Assembly: GCF_033344935.1 (NCBI RefSeq)
Contig: NZ_JAWPMM010000001.1
Location: 3,272,001 to 3,336,000, forward strand
Length of the DNA stretch: 64,000 nt
Origin: Reichenbachiella sp.
Lineage (GTDB): Bacteria; Bacteroidota; Bacteroidia; Cytophagales; Cyclobacteriaceae
Direction: 5' to 3'
Positions 33,701-41,511 of the stretch are shown here, one piece after another (within the stretch, counting starts at the first letter, position 1; each line of letters opens with the position of its first letter). The translations under genes and the position numbers were made by a program. The notes under the pieces are model-generated. The model had not been told where the DNA came from, did not search any database, and saw only the letters and a program-made list of their open reading frames with translations.

Positions 33701-34918
33701 TACTCGGTAGTTGCCTATCATACCGCCTATCTAAAGGCCCACTACCCTGCCGAATACATGGCCGCAGTGCTTACACACAACCAAAACAACATTGAGAAAG
33801 TCAGTTTCTTCATGGAAGAGTGTCGGGTAAGAAAAATTCCTGTATTAGGACCTGATGTAAACGAATCGGGTGTTTTCTTTAATGTCAATGATGAAGGAAA
33901 AATTCGATTTGGTATGGGCGCGATCAAAGGCGCGGGTGAAGCGGCTGCCATTTCGATCATTGAAGAAAGAGAGGAAAATGGGAAGTTTAAAGATTTCTTC
34001 GATTTCGTAACACGAATCAATTTGAGATCTGTGAATAAGAAAACATTAGAAGCCTTGGCCCAATCTGGTGGATTCGATTGCTTTGAAGTATATCACAGAA
34101 GACAATATTTGATCACTGATGATGGTGAGCCTAGCTTGATTGAAAAAGCGATTAAGTATGCCAATAAGATGGAACAAGAAGAAGCCAGTGCGCAAGCTTC
34201 ATTGTTCGGTGGAGAATCTGGCGTTTCCATTCCTACTCCTACAGTTTCAGCTGTAGAACCATTCTCAGAGTTAGAGAAATTGAGAATCGAAAAAGAAGTT
34301 GTTGGTTTATACATATCTGGCCACCCGTTGGATCAATTCAAATTCGAAATAGATCAATTCACCAACACGACGGTCAAAGAACTAAATGGCGATTTAACTG
34401 AATTACAAAAAAAAGGATCTATAAAAATTGCCGGTCAAGTCTCAGCGGTAGGACATCGGGTAACGAAAAATGGAAAGCCATTTGGTACGATTACACTTGA
34501 GGATTTCACCGACTCTTTTACTTTCTTTTTGTTTTCTGATGACTATGTCAAATTCAAAGAGTATTTCGAAACTGGGTGGTTTCTTTACTTTCAATGTGCG
34601 GTACAAAACCGATGGAAAGGCGAGGAACTGGAGCTCAAAGTTAAATCCATGCATTTGCTAACCGAAATCAGAGAAGAAAAAACCAAAGGATTAAATCTCA
34701 GAATAAAACTTCAAGATGTGAACGAAGGACTTATTCATGAAATAAAAAAATTAACCACAGAATATGCTGGTAGCAGTTTACTCAAACTTGATATCGTAGA
34801 TGAAGAGGAAAACATGCAAGTCAATTTACTTTCAAGAAAAGTGAAAATTGAGCCTGATAATGGTCTGTTAGACAGGCTAGAGGCCATGGATGAAATTCAA
34901 TACAAAGTAATTGCCTGA
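30704..34918 (+). CDS. dnaE: DNA polymerase III alpha subunit with fused N-terminal DEDDh exonuclease
   Basis: A 1404-residue replicative polymerase. Residues 1-190 form a DnaQ-type proofreading exonuclease with FDTETTG (5-11), GHNVEFD (99-105) and HDAAYDVD (168-175). A linker leads to the PHP domain (HLHVH at 238-242, GLTDLGNMYGG near 270). The polymerase core follows, with GPGRGSAAGS near 607 and the catalytic PDIDIDFDDEGR near 646-657; then NALYRPGPMEYIP, the beta-binding/HhH region (FNKSHSTCY.VVAY near 992) and an OB-fold near 1240-1300. Exonuclease and polymerase on one chain replace the separate epsilon subunit used by E. coli. The 3' end is duplicated downstream at 37598. Confidence 0.97.
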   Translation: MYLIFDTETTGLPKNYNAPLEDLDNWPRLVQLAWQVHANDGSLISDKNYIIKPEGYTIPFNAQKIHGISTKRAEEEGHDLNEVLSIFSEDLTKVKAVIGHNVEFDLNIVGAEYLRKERNNDLSSVDSIDTKDESTEFVAIPGRGGKFKWPTLTELHTKLFGVGFDDAHDAAYDVDATAKCFFGLLTEGVIAPLDDTAKENIKYEAPDLAAANFAVQDSNKGIDIDTEAAKDIDAPFCHLHVHSQFSVLQATPKIKPLIAKAKELGMPAVGLTDLGNMYGGYHFVEGAIKEGIKPILGQEFFISEERKTLKFTKDNPDRMTRIVLMAKNKKGYHNLAKLSSLGHMEGLYGFYPRIDKDLITQYKEDLICLTGGLMCEVPSLALNQGEEQAETALLWWKEQFGDDLYIELNRHGLDEENHLNEILQGFAKKHGIKMIASNHVHYLDKEESKAHDVLLCIKDGKSINDEVGRGRAYRDALPNDQYYFKTQEEMKALFADIPEAIENIKILIDSVEEYRLSRDVLLPAFDIPEEFKDSKDDEDGGKRGENNYLRHLTYEGAKRRYGEITDEITERLDFELKTIENSGYPGYFLIVQDFTTKSREMGVSVGPGRGSAAGSAVAYCIGITNVDPIAYDLLFERFLNPDRVSLPDIDIDFDDEGRDKVIQYVIDKYGQTQVAQIITYGTMAAKSSIRDSGRVMELPLPDTDSIAKLIPERPGISLTKAFKEVKELQEMESGHGLKSEVIQQARVLEGSVRNTGIHACGVIITPSDITQHVPVGVAKDSDLLVTQFDNSVVESAGMLKMDFLGLKTLSIIKTACANVKKRHGVEIIPDDIPLDDKKTYELYQRGETNGTFQFESPGMQKHLRSLKPDRFEDLIAMNALYRPGPMEYIPNFIARKMGTEEIEYDLEGMEEYLAETYGITVYQEQVMRLSQKLAGFTKGEADMLRKAMGKKIQAILDQLKPKFVEGCLERGHDEAKVQKVWKDWEAFAAYAFNKSHSTCYSVVAYHTAYLKAHYPAEYMAAVLTHNQNNIEKVSFFMEECRVRKIPVLGPDVNESGVFFNVNDEGKIRFGMGAIKGAGEAAAISIIEEREENGKFKDFFDFVTRINLRSVNKKTLEALAQSGGFDCFEVYHRRQYLITDDGEPSLIEKAIKYANKMEQEEASAQASLFGGESGVSIPTPTVSAVEPFSELEKLRIEKEVVGLYISGHPLDQFKFEIDQFTNTTVKELNGDLTELQKKGSIKIAGQVSAVGHRVTKNGKPFGTITLEDFTDSFTFFLFSDDYVKFKEYFETGWFLYFQCAVQNRWKGEELELKVKSMHLLTEIREEKTKGLNLRIKLQDVNEGLIHEIKKLTTEYAGSSLLKLDIVDEEENMQVNLLSRKVKIEPDNGLLDRLEAMDEIQYKVIA

Positions 34919-35016
34919 CGAGATTATCCCTAGCAGAGTAGTCTAGCTAATTCTGTATGTCATTTCGCAAGAATATTTTAATCCTTCTATATTAATCACC
35001 AACGTGGCTCCAAAGT

Positions 35017-37386
35017 TTAATCAAGGACAACCCATTTTGAAGTAGTCTCTTTCTTTCCAATATGCATCCTGCATATATAAACCCCAGCTTTAAGTCTAGA
35101 AACATCATATTTGATGTTATATTTCCCAGGGGTCTTATAGTCGGATTCTATTACTTCCACCAATGATCCATTCATGTCAAACAAAAAGACATTTATTTTA
35201 CTAGTCATTTTAACCGTATAGACAAGTTGAGCAATAGACCTCATTGGGTTTGGGTACGTACTATGCACCTCATTAGTCACCTCATGATCTGAAAGAACTG
35301 TGTTTATTTTTGCTGACAAAGTAGGTTGAGTTAGCGTATAGTTGTTTGCGTCTTCACCAGATAATTTATAACCAGTCGTAGTAATATCAATATTATCTCC
35401 TGGTTCTGTAGTAGCGAAAGTGAACACAGGTATTCCATCAAGAATAACCTGATCACCAGAAATTACACCTGACAAAACGGGAACACCTGAAACAAGGGCT
35501 TCCTTCGTACCATCGTAGCTCTTATCTTCACCCTTCAAACCAGTTATGGTAAGTTCTTTCGGTGACACGGTCAGTATTGCATCTTTTGAAGCTGGCCAAA
35601 AATTTTCATCCCCCAATTGACTTGCTCTAATGATAACGGTCCCGACGGTCCCCGGTACAACTATCTCACTATAATCACCTTTCAACGTAGTACCTGTAGC
35701 GTTTACTCCCTCAATTGAATAAACCATTGGTTGCGAAAAATTTGAGGTTGATACCAAATCGAATTTTGCTGTTCCATAGATTGCATCAATGTCCTCAAAG
35801 GTAATTTCAGGAACTTGCTTTAACCTAAATACTCTTGTATGGCCTGAATCTTCGCCATTTCCATCATTGTATGGTGCACCAATAGCAATCGTTTTTCCAT
35901 CAGAACTTAAACTGATAGAACTTCCTGAAAAATCACTCATCGCTTCACCATCCAAATCACTTCCTACTTGAATCCAGTCTATTCCATCATAAGTATAAAT
36001 TCTTGCATGACCAGAACTGATCGCACTTCCATAATTACCATTAGCCCCTATCGCTACTGCTAGTCCATTAGCGCTTAAACTGACTTCTCCTGAATAGTCG
36101 TACTCGGCATCACCATCAATATCATTGCCAAGCTGCACCCAAGTCCCTTCTTCTAAAGAATAGATTCTAACATGACCTGAGCTTTTACCTTTCCCATCGT
36201 TTCCTGATGCTCCAATTGCAACCAAAGAACCATCGGCACTCAAACAAACGGATACGCCTGAGTAGTCTTCAGCAGCTTCACCATCAATATCCGACCCCAC
36301 TTGAATCCAATTGCTTCCATCATAAGAATAAATTCTCACATGACCAGAATTACTTCCATTTCCGTCGTTTCCAGTAGCTCCAATCGCAACAGTTCTTCCA
36401 TCAGCACTTAAATCAACTGAGTGACCTGAAAAATCCTCAGCAGATTCTCCATCTATATCGACTCCTATTTGAGTCCAACTATCATCAACATAAGAATAAA
36501 CTCTGGCATGACCTGAACTAGCTCCATTATCGCTATTCTGATAGGCACCAATCGCAACAGTTCTACCGTCAGCACTTAAACTAACTGATTCTCCAGAGAT
36601 ATCTCCATTATTTTCTCCATCAATATCTTCCCCCATTTGAGCCCAATCATTTTCATTAAATGTAAAGATTCTGGTGTGCCCCGAATTACCACTACTCCCA
36701 TAATTATACAATCCTCCAATTGCAAGGGTAAGGCCATCAGCACTCAAACTTACGGACCAACCAGAATGATCATTTATTGATTCTCCATCAATATCATTAC
36801 CCAGTTGATTCCAAACTCCATTGTTAAACGAATAAACTCTAACATGACCTGACCACTTTCCGTTGTTTCCATTTCTAGTGGCTCCAATTGCTACAATATC
36901 ACCCTTGGCATTCAAGCTAACAGACCACCCAGAACGGTCATCGACTGCCTCTCCATCAATGTCAAGACCAAGTTGTCGAGCATTCATCGCTTCATTGATA
37001 GCATTATCTGGAAATACTATTATTTTCAGCTCTTGTTTGGAAGTGGATGTACCATTGTCAGCGATCACTGAAAATTCGTAAATATTGTCAGAATTGGCAT
37101 CCGTTGGATTCTTCCAATCAGAAAAGACGGTAACCTTTATCTCTCCTGTGGTTTCATCAATAGTAAAACCTTCAGCATCAGACCCATCAAGACTGTAGCT
37201 AAGATTTGCGTCTGTATTATTACCAAAGCCATCAGTTGCATCTACATCAAATGTAATAGTGTTTAATGGCAACCCTTCCTTTACGACAATAGAATTAAAA
37301 GACTCAAAAACAGGTTGCGCTAAAACATTAGGAGTAATTAAAAGGGCGTGGGTTACCACATATAAGATACTATTCAGTCTTTTCAT
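35017..37386 (-). CDS. Secreted seven-repeat beta-propeller protein with T9SS type A sorting domain
   Basis: A 789-residue exported protein with a signal peptide (residues 1-24) and a cadherin-like N-terminal module (about 25-135). Seven tandem repeats of about 56 residues follow (138 to about 526), each of the form Q.G.DIDGE...D.SG.SVSLS.DG..VAIGA..N...SGH.R.Y. A further YDG/MBG-type module (about 535-690) precedes a C-terminal sorting domain starting at TYPNP and ending KWVVLD, typical of type IX secretion. Seven FG-GAP-like repeats fit one closed seven-bladed propeller, probably a surface ligand- or calcium-binding module. The gene lies between two copies of the dnaE 3' end. Confidence 0.88.
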   Translation of the reverse strand: MKRLNSILYVVTHALLITPNVLAQPVFESFNSIVVKEGLPLNTITFDVDATDGFGNNTDANLSYSLDGSDAEGFTIDETTGEIKVTVFSDWKNPTDANSDNIYEFSVIADNGTSTSKQELKIIVFPDNAINEAMNARQLGLDIDGEAVDDRSGWSVSLNAKGDIVAIGATRNGNNGKWSGHVRVYSFNNGVWNQLGNDIDGESINDHSGWSVSLSADGLTLAIGGLYNYGSSGNSGHTRIFTFNENDWAQMGEDIDGENNGDISGESVSLSADGRTVAIGAYQNSDNGASSGHARVYSYVDDSWTQIGVDIDGESAEDFSGHSVDLSADGRTVAIGATGNDGNGSNSGHVRIYSYDGSNWIQVGSDIDGEAAEDYSGVSVCLSADGSLVAIGASGNDGKGKSSGHVRIYSLEEGTWVQLGNDIDGDAEYDYSGEVSLSANGLAVAIGANGNYGSAISSGHARIYTYDGIDWIQVGSDLDGEAMSDFSGSSISLSSDGKTIAIGAPYNDGNGEDSGHTRVFRLKQVPEITFEDIDAIYGTAKFDLVSTSNFSQPMVYSIEGVNATGTTLKGDYSEIVVPGTVGTVIIRASQLGDENFWPASKDAILTVSPKELTITGLKGEDKSYDGTKEALVSGVPVLSGVISGDQVILDGIPVFTFATTEPGDNIDITTTGYKLSGEDANNYTLTQPTLSAKINTVLSDHEVTNEVHSTYPNPMRSIAQLVYTVKMTSKINVFLFDMNGSLVEVIESDYKTPGKYNIKYDVSRLKAGVYICRMHIGKKETTSKWVVLD

Positions 37387-37597
37387 AAACGTCCTTAGTT
37401 TATTAGAAATGGTCTTGGCTAGATATATTTGATCAACATTAAAACTCTTGGCGCAATTTTATTATTAAAAGTTGAATTATTTCTTTTCTTTAAACATTAG
37501 TCGGCGGATGCATATAGAATGTAACATTCTAATACTTTACTCAAATGACTTCAAAACACTAACAAACTTTGATTAAAGGAATTCCTTCAATACTTAC

Positions 37598-37652
37598 ATC
37601 GTAGACGAAGAGGAAAATATGAAATTCAATACAAAGTAATTGCCTGACGAGA
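37598..37652 (+). pseudogene. Shortened duplicate of the dnaE 3' end
   Basis: Bases 37598-37621 match dnaE 34793-34816 with two substitutions, and bases 37619-37652 match dnaE 34890-34923 without mismatch, including the stop codon and six bases beyond it. The 76 bases between are missing, and the join falls at an ATG shared by both sites, as expected for slippage between short repeats. The intact dnaE end is 2.7 kb upstream. The copy sits on the far side of the propeller gene, so that gene is bracketed by two dnaE ends. Confidence 0.9.
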
Positions 37653-37671
37653 CTTAGCCAGGCAAATCACA

Positions 37672-37848
37672 TTATTTTTTCTTTGTGAAATAGTAAACAA
37701 TCGCTGTAATAATACTGAAAAACAGAGCACAGATGATCCATAAGGCCTTACTTCCACCACTCATGCTTTTTTGCTTAGTCAGCACTTCAAAAATTACCCA
37801 AATAGCACTTATCAAGGCTACTAGGTAGAGAATAGAATTCGTATCCAT
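37672..37848 (-). CDS. Small PLDc_N-like membrane protein (58 residues)
   Basis: An open frame of 58 codons starts at ATG 37848 and stops at 37672. The protein has two hydrophobic segments (about residues 5-20, LYLVALISAIWVIFEV, and 37-53, LWIICALFFSIITAIVY) separated by a basic loop and ends in a lysine tail. This two-helix plan with W..I.E and a WII core resembles the phospholipase D N-terminal (PLDc_N) family of small membrane proteins. Function unknown. It lies 20 bases past the dnaE remnant, on the opposite strand, and may be the original downstream neighbour of dnaE. Confidence 0.65.
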   Translation of the reverse strand: MDTNSILYLVALISAIWVIFEVLTKQKSMSGGSKALWIICALFFSIITAIVYYFTKKK

Positions 37849-38164
37849 AATAGTTTAATGTTTTGTTGAGAATGATTGACTTTTAATTTACCAGTTTTCT
37901 TTCTTACAGTCACTAATTGTAGATAGAAAGTGGTTTTCTCTCGCACTCAAAAGTCTACTAGTGCCACAGCTTTTTCGCTTTGCTATATAATAAGGAATCT
38001 GTAGTGGTGAAAAGAGATACATTATCCAAATTGGGACAAAGAATAGCTTGAATATATTGTACTAACCACATGAACATGAATAGAAAAGTAACTTTCATTT
38101 GGTATTGCAAAGGAGTCTTAGCATTTAATTCTTATTTATTCGAAATAAGTCTGTTGCGTTGTTA
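37849..38164. other. Spacer with a paralogue remnant
   Basis: This 316-base spacer between the PLDc_N-like gene and the first paralogous exported gene holds only the degenerate signal-peptide remnant described at 37958-38098. I see no RNA gene or convincing terminator in it. Confidence 0.5.
37958..38098 (-). pseudogene. Remnant of the paralogous exported-protein array
   Basis: A 46-codon frame starts MKVTFLFMFMWLVQYIQA, plainly a copy of the LILLFMFLWLVQKAQG signal peptide of the three downstream paralogues, also at the nucleotide level (ACTAACCAC.TGAACATGAATAG in plus orientation). After the signal peptide the similarity ends, with no RY....GF....Y.WND motif and an early stop. It is best read as a decayed fourth copy, possibly still expressed as a short peptide. 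Confidence 0.7.
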
Positions 38165-38647
38165 TTAATCCACATCACTGGGCAATAGAATTGGTTTTTT
38201 GTTATCTAGTTGGGCTCTTATTTTTTCTGCTTTCCTAACCTTTTTTGCTCCAGAGGACGAAAGAGCAATCGAAATGGTAAAAAATCCGGCAGATACAAAC
38301 AAAAAACTATTCGCTGTCCTTACGACTTTATCTTTTCTTTCTTCGGTATCAGCCATTCCAGAAAAAACATGCAAAAACAATCCAGCTACCCCCGAAGCTG
38401 CGCCTAAAGCAGCAATTCCAGATGATGAGCTCCTATTAGAAAAAGCCCCATTCAACATTAAATTCACTTCTTCATCATTCCAATCATAACCGAGTGTAGA
38501 AAAGCCATGTCTTTCAACATATCTTAATTGAGACTTGTTTAATACAATAATGGATTTATCCGCCCGACTAGATTGAGTTTGCCCATTTGCTTTTTGTACT
38601 AACCATAGGAACATGAATAGCAAGATGAGTTTGGTTTGTTGTTTCAT
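38165..38647 (-). CDS. Paralogous exported/membrane protein, member 1
   Basis: A 160-residue protein with a signal peptide identical in style to its neighbours (QTKLILLFMFLWLVQKANGQ, cleavage after residue 22). The mature part has the shared motif LRYVERHGF.....YDWND at about residues 41-58, then two hydrophobic stretches (about 75-95 and 112-130) and a basic C-terminus. No named family is recognised. The two hydrophobic segments suggest an inner-membrane or pore-forming small protein. The neighbours at 38712 and 39212 share the same layout. Confidence 0.75.
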   Translation of the reverse strand: MKQQTKLILLFMFLWLVQKANGQTQSSRADKSIIVLNKSQLRYVERHGFSTLGYDWNDEEVNLMLNGAFSNRSSSSGIAALGAASGVAGLFLHVFSGMADTEERKDKVVRTANSFLFVSAGFFTISIALSSSGAKKVRKAEKIRAQLDNKKPILLPSDVD

Positions 38648-38711
38648 GAGAGTTTTATCTGATCAACTTTTCATTTATTTCCAATATGAAGACATAAGTC
38701 TTCCATAATTC

Positions 38712-39173
38712 CTATCGCTGTTTTAATTTGTTCGCTCTTTCAATTTGCTTAGAAGAAACTAGACGAAATGCTACCGAAGAACAAATAGCTGCCCCACCTA
38801 TCCAGTACAAGGTGGTATGTGGTTGATAGTTGCCCTCAGAGTTATTATTAGCTGTATGAGCAATTCGACCTAGAGCATTAACGGTCAAGTTTAGAATAAC
38901 TAATCCCACTCCAGAACCCAAGGTCACATTAGATGCTGTGCGATTGTTCAAAGATTTTTTAAGGTACAGGTTAATCTGAGGGTCATTCCAATCATAGCTT
39001 TCTACATCAAATCCATGATTAATAAGGTATCTATTTTTAGATTCAGAGTATGGATTTTCTTCTCCATCAAGCTTGAGAATAGTGTTTTCTGCACGTTTAT
39101 CTTTTTGTGCCTGAGCATTTTGGGTTAACCACAAGAATATGAGGAGTAGGATAAGTTTGGTTTGTTGATGCAT
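38712..39173 (-). CDS. Paralogous exported/membrane protein, member 2
   Basis: A 153-residue protein starting at ATG 39173 (MHQQTKLILL), chosen because it aligns with the other members; an ATG 24 bases upstream adds eight residues. After a signal peptide ending NAQAQ come KDKRAENTILKLDGEE and the family motif RYLINHGF.VESYDWND. Two hydrophobic segments (about 80-105 and 120-140) and a basic tail (IERANKLKQR) follow. It lies 64 bases upstream of member 1. Function unknown. Confidence 0.75.
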   Translation of the reverse strand: MHQQTKLILLLIFLWLTQNAQAQKDKRAENTILKLDGEENPYSESKNRYLINHGFDVESYDWNDPQINLYLKKSLNNRTASNVTLGSGVGLVILNLTVNALGRIAHTANNNSEGNYQPHTTLYWIGGAAICSSVAFRLVSSKQIERANKLKQR

Positions 39174-39211
39174 TTTTGAGGATTTATAGTTAGTCATTTA
39201 TTTTTTCAAGA

Positions 39212-39694
39212 TCAATGACTCTTTAGTTTAACACCCTCCAACCTTAATTTTTCAGCCTGACGAATCTTCTTCTTAGATTTAGACTTTAAAATGATAGAAG
39301 TCGAATAAGAAACACACGAAAGCATAAACAATGAGGTACCCGTTCTTTTTGCCTTGGCACTACCTTCGTCATCTTCCACAAGTGCACTAACAAATAATTG
39401 ATGCATTCCAAATAAAACAAAAAAAGAACCCACTCCGATGAAGGCATTTGAGTTTGAGCGACTCTGAAGAGCACTCCTCAAATTATTATCAATCATAGTA
39501 TCATTCCATTGATAACTATCTGCGTTAAATCCTTTGCGCTCAATGTATCTTATCTGAGAACGTTTATAAGAATCACGACCGAGATCCAGCTTAAGAATGG
39601 TGCTTTCAGCACGCTTGTCATCATTTTGCCCCTGAGCTTTCTGCACTAGCCACAGAAACATAAAAAGTAGGATAAGTTTGGTTTGTTGGTGCAT
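39212..39694 (-). CDS. Paralogous exported/membrane protein, member 3
   Basis: A 160-residue protein, first of the array in transcription order. The signal peptide matches members 1 and 2 nearly residue for residue, followed by DDKRAESTILKLDLG and the motif IRYIERKGF....YQWND. Two hydrophobic segments (about 83-105 and 120-140) and a lysine-rich tail follow. Members 2 and 3 share the KRAE.TILKLD segment, so they are the closest pair. No family is recognised. The 38-base gap to member 2 suggests co-transcription. Confidence 0.75.
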   Translation of the reverse strand: MHQQTKLILLFMFLWLVQKAQGQNDDKRAESTILKLDLGRDSYKRSQIRYIERKGFNADSYQWNDTMIDNNLRSALQSRSNSNAFIGVGSFFVLFGMHQLFVSALVEDDEGSAKAKRTGTSLFMLSCVSYSTSIILKSKSKKKIRQAEKLRLEGVKLKSH

Positions 39695-39795
39695 GATTTA
39701 AGGTTTTGGTTTGTTTAATTATTACTATGTCAACAAAAAACCTCAACTCCCCTAAGTTCTTCATCAATCCACCAACTAATCATCTAAAAATTAGG

Positions 39796-40434
39796 CTATT
39801 TACCGTAGTCAAAATATAGCTTCTTCTTTCCCTTTTTCGAATATTCAAACCACTCGCCTACTTCTTTTCCCTTTTTGTAGTTACCCGAAAAATTAATTCT
39901 ACCATCTCCATCAAAAAACTCCCAATACCCCTCTTCTTTGCCTTCTTTGTAGTTTCCTTTTTGAAACAAAAGGCCTTCATCAGTGTAGATCTCCCATAAA
40001 CCATCAGGCAACCCCATAAGATAAGATCCTTTACTTTTTAACTTTCCATTCTCATGGTAAGAAACCCACTCTCCAGCATGCAAACCTATTTCGTAAATCC
40101 CTTTTCTCTTGAGTTTGCCAGATTCGTAGTAATAAAAAGCACTATCTGCAAGAAGGCCTGCTCGCCAGTTTTCTTTGCTCTTCATTTTACCATTTTCAAA
40201 GAAAGTAGTCGACACTCCTTCCAGCTCTCCCTCTACATAATTTTCTACCGCGTTAACTTCTCCTGTCGGAAAATAATAAGTCCATTGACCTGATTTTATA
40301 TTTTCCTTAATAATCCCTTCGGTTTTTAAAGTTCCATCTTGATGAAATGTTTGAACGCTCTCCTGAGCCCAACTCTGATAAGAGTAAATGGCAGAAATAC
40401 AAACTAGAATGAAAAGGTATTTTTTGAAATCCAT
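39796..40434 (-). CDS. Exported MORN-repeat (YwqK-like) protein
   Basis: A 212-residue protein with a signal peptide (cleavage near SWAQE, residue 24) followed by about seven MORN-type repeats of 22-23 residues, each of the form G.W.YY...G.L...G.Y..G...G. Such repeats form an extended beta-meander and, in bacteria, occur in proteins annotated YwqK or 'toxin-antitoxin antitoxin', a label with thin evidence. Being exported, it is more likely a periplasmic or surface binding protein. It lies upstream of the three-member exported array on the same strand, about 100 bases away. Confidence 0.85.
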   Translation of the reverse strand: MDFKKYLFILVCISAIYSYQSWAQESVQTFHQDGTLKTEGIIKENIKSGQWTYYFPTGEVNAVENYVEGELEGVSTTFFENGKMKSKENWRAGLLADSAFYYYESGKLKRKGIYEIGLHAGEWVSYHENGKLKSKGSYLMGLPDGLWEIYTDEGLLFQKGNYKEGKEEGYWEFFDGDGRINFSGNYKKGKEVGEWFEYSKKGKKKLYFDYGK

Positions 40435-40586
40435 AAGTATGTATACGGGTGTTTTCTGAATATTATCAATTATTAGTCAAAATTGCATCTAATCAGACGC
40501 AACGGTTCAAATTATTTCAAACAGTGCTTTATATCCATTCAAAAATATATTAAAATTGGCATTGAGAAATTCATAAAACACAAACT

Positions 40587-41492
40587 ATGATCAACTATAA
40601 ACAAACCATCAACCTTTGCTTTGCTATTGCGTTGACTGTTTTCATTTGTTCTTGCGGAGGAAATTCCAAAAAAGTTGCCGCTGAAATAGAGGCTGAAGCT
40701 TTTGAAGAAGCAGAAAACCAGCTTATCGAAGAAATTGACAAAGTGGTACACGATATGCCACCTCCATCAGAAGTTCCCTACTTGCTTCAAGCTACAGGAT
40801 CTGATTTCAATGCAGAATTGATCAACGACCTGAACAATGTAACCAAATACGAGAATTCTACTGATAAAGCCGCCATGAACCTTGGCGCATACGCTACGGA
40901 TATTGGATATCTTTCTGCTTACGATCAGGTTCAGGATGCACTGAAATACATGGAGACTTGTCAGAAATTGGCGGATCAAATTGGTATTGCTTCTGCATTT
41001 GAATTGGAGTTGATGGAGAGGTTTGAAAGAAATTTGGGTAACAGAGATTCTTTGGCTAATTTGATTAATTATGCCATGGACGTTGCTGAAGAGAAACTAG
41101 AAGCAACTGATAGACTTCAGACTATTGCTTTGGTACTTTCTGGAAGCTACATCGAAGGTTTGTACCTATCTGTGATGGTAATTGATACTTATCCTGAAGA
41201 TCTGCTTCCTGAAGCCAGCAGAAACTTGATTTTAGAGCCATTGGTGAAAATCATTATTGACCAAAAAGAGCCTCTTAATGATGTCGTTAGATTACTTAAA
41301 GACTTAAAGAGCGATGATACTATTGCTAATGTAGTGGCTGAATTCGACATTCTTAGAGTACTTTATCAAGAAGACCTAGCTGAAATCGACAAGAAAATTG
41401 CTGAAGGCGATCCTAACTTCATGTTGAACAGAGACATGTTGGTTGATATCATCTCAGAAGTAAAAAGAATTAGAAACGAAATGGTGAAATAA
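40587..41492 (+). CDS. Helical lipoprotein of unknown function
   Basis: A 301-residue lipoprotein with lipobox CSCGG (lipidated Cys at about 23). The residues after Cys (GGNSKK) carry no acidic export tract, so it is probably retained facing the periplasm. The mature part is almost wholly helical and acidic, with regular Ala/Leu spacing reminiscent of alpha-solenoids. No named domain is recognised. It is followed by a strong terminator and so forms a single-gene unit upstream of the ABC transporter fusion. Confidence 0.75.
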   Translation: MINYKQTINLCFAIALTVFICSCGGNSKKVAAEIEAEAFEEAENQLIEEIDKVVHDMPPPSEVPYLLQATGSDFNAELINDLNNVTKYENSTDKAAMNLGAYATDIGYLSAYDQVQDALKYMETCQKLADQIGIASAFELELMERFERNLGNRDSLANLINYAMDVAEEKLEATDRLQTIALVLSGSYIEGLYLSVMVIDTYPEDLLPEASRNLILEPLVKIIIDQKEPLNDVVRLLKDLKSDDTIANVVAEFDILRVLYQEDLAEIDKKIAEGDPNFMLNRDMLVDIISEVKRIRNEMVK

Positions 41493-41511
41493 TCTATTAT
41501 TCTTTCGGTCT

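Noticed and set aside
35500-37000. Regular repeats of about 168 bases that could suggest a repeat array or CRISPR-like structure
   Set aside because: The repeats are in frame, lie fully inside a coding gene and encode propeller blades; there are no short identical repeats with unique spacers.
34924-37597. A mobile element with its own recombinase between the two dnaE ends
   Set aside because: Only the propeller gene is encoded there; no integrase, transposase or terminal inverted repeats are visible.
39796-40434. Calling the MORN protein an antitoxin of a toxin-antitoxin system
   Set aside because: It has a signal peptide and no adjacent toxin of a known type; the YwqK antitoxin label rests on annotation habit.
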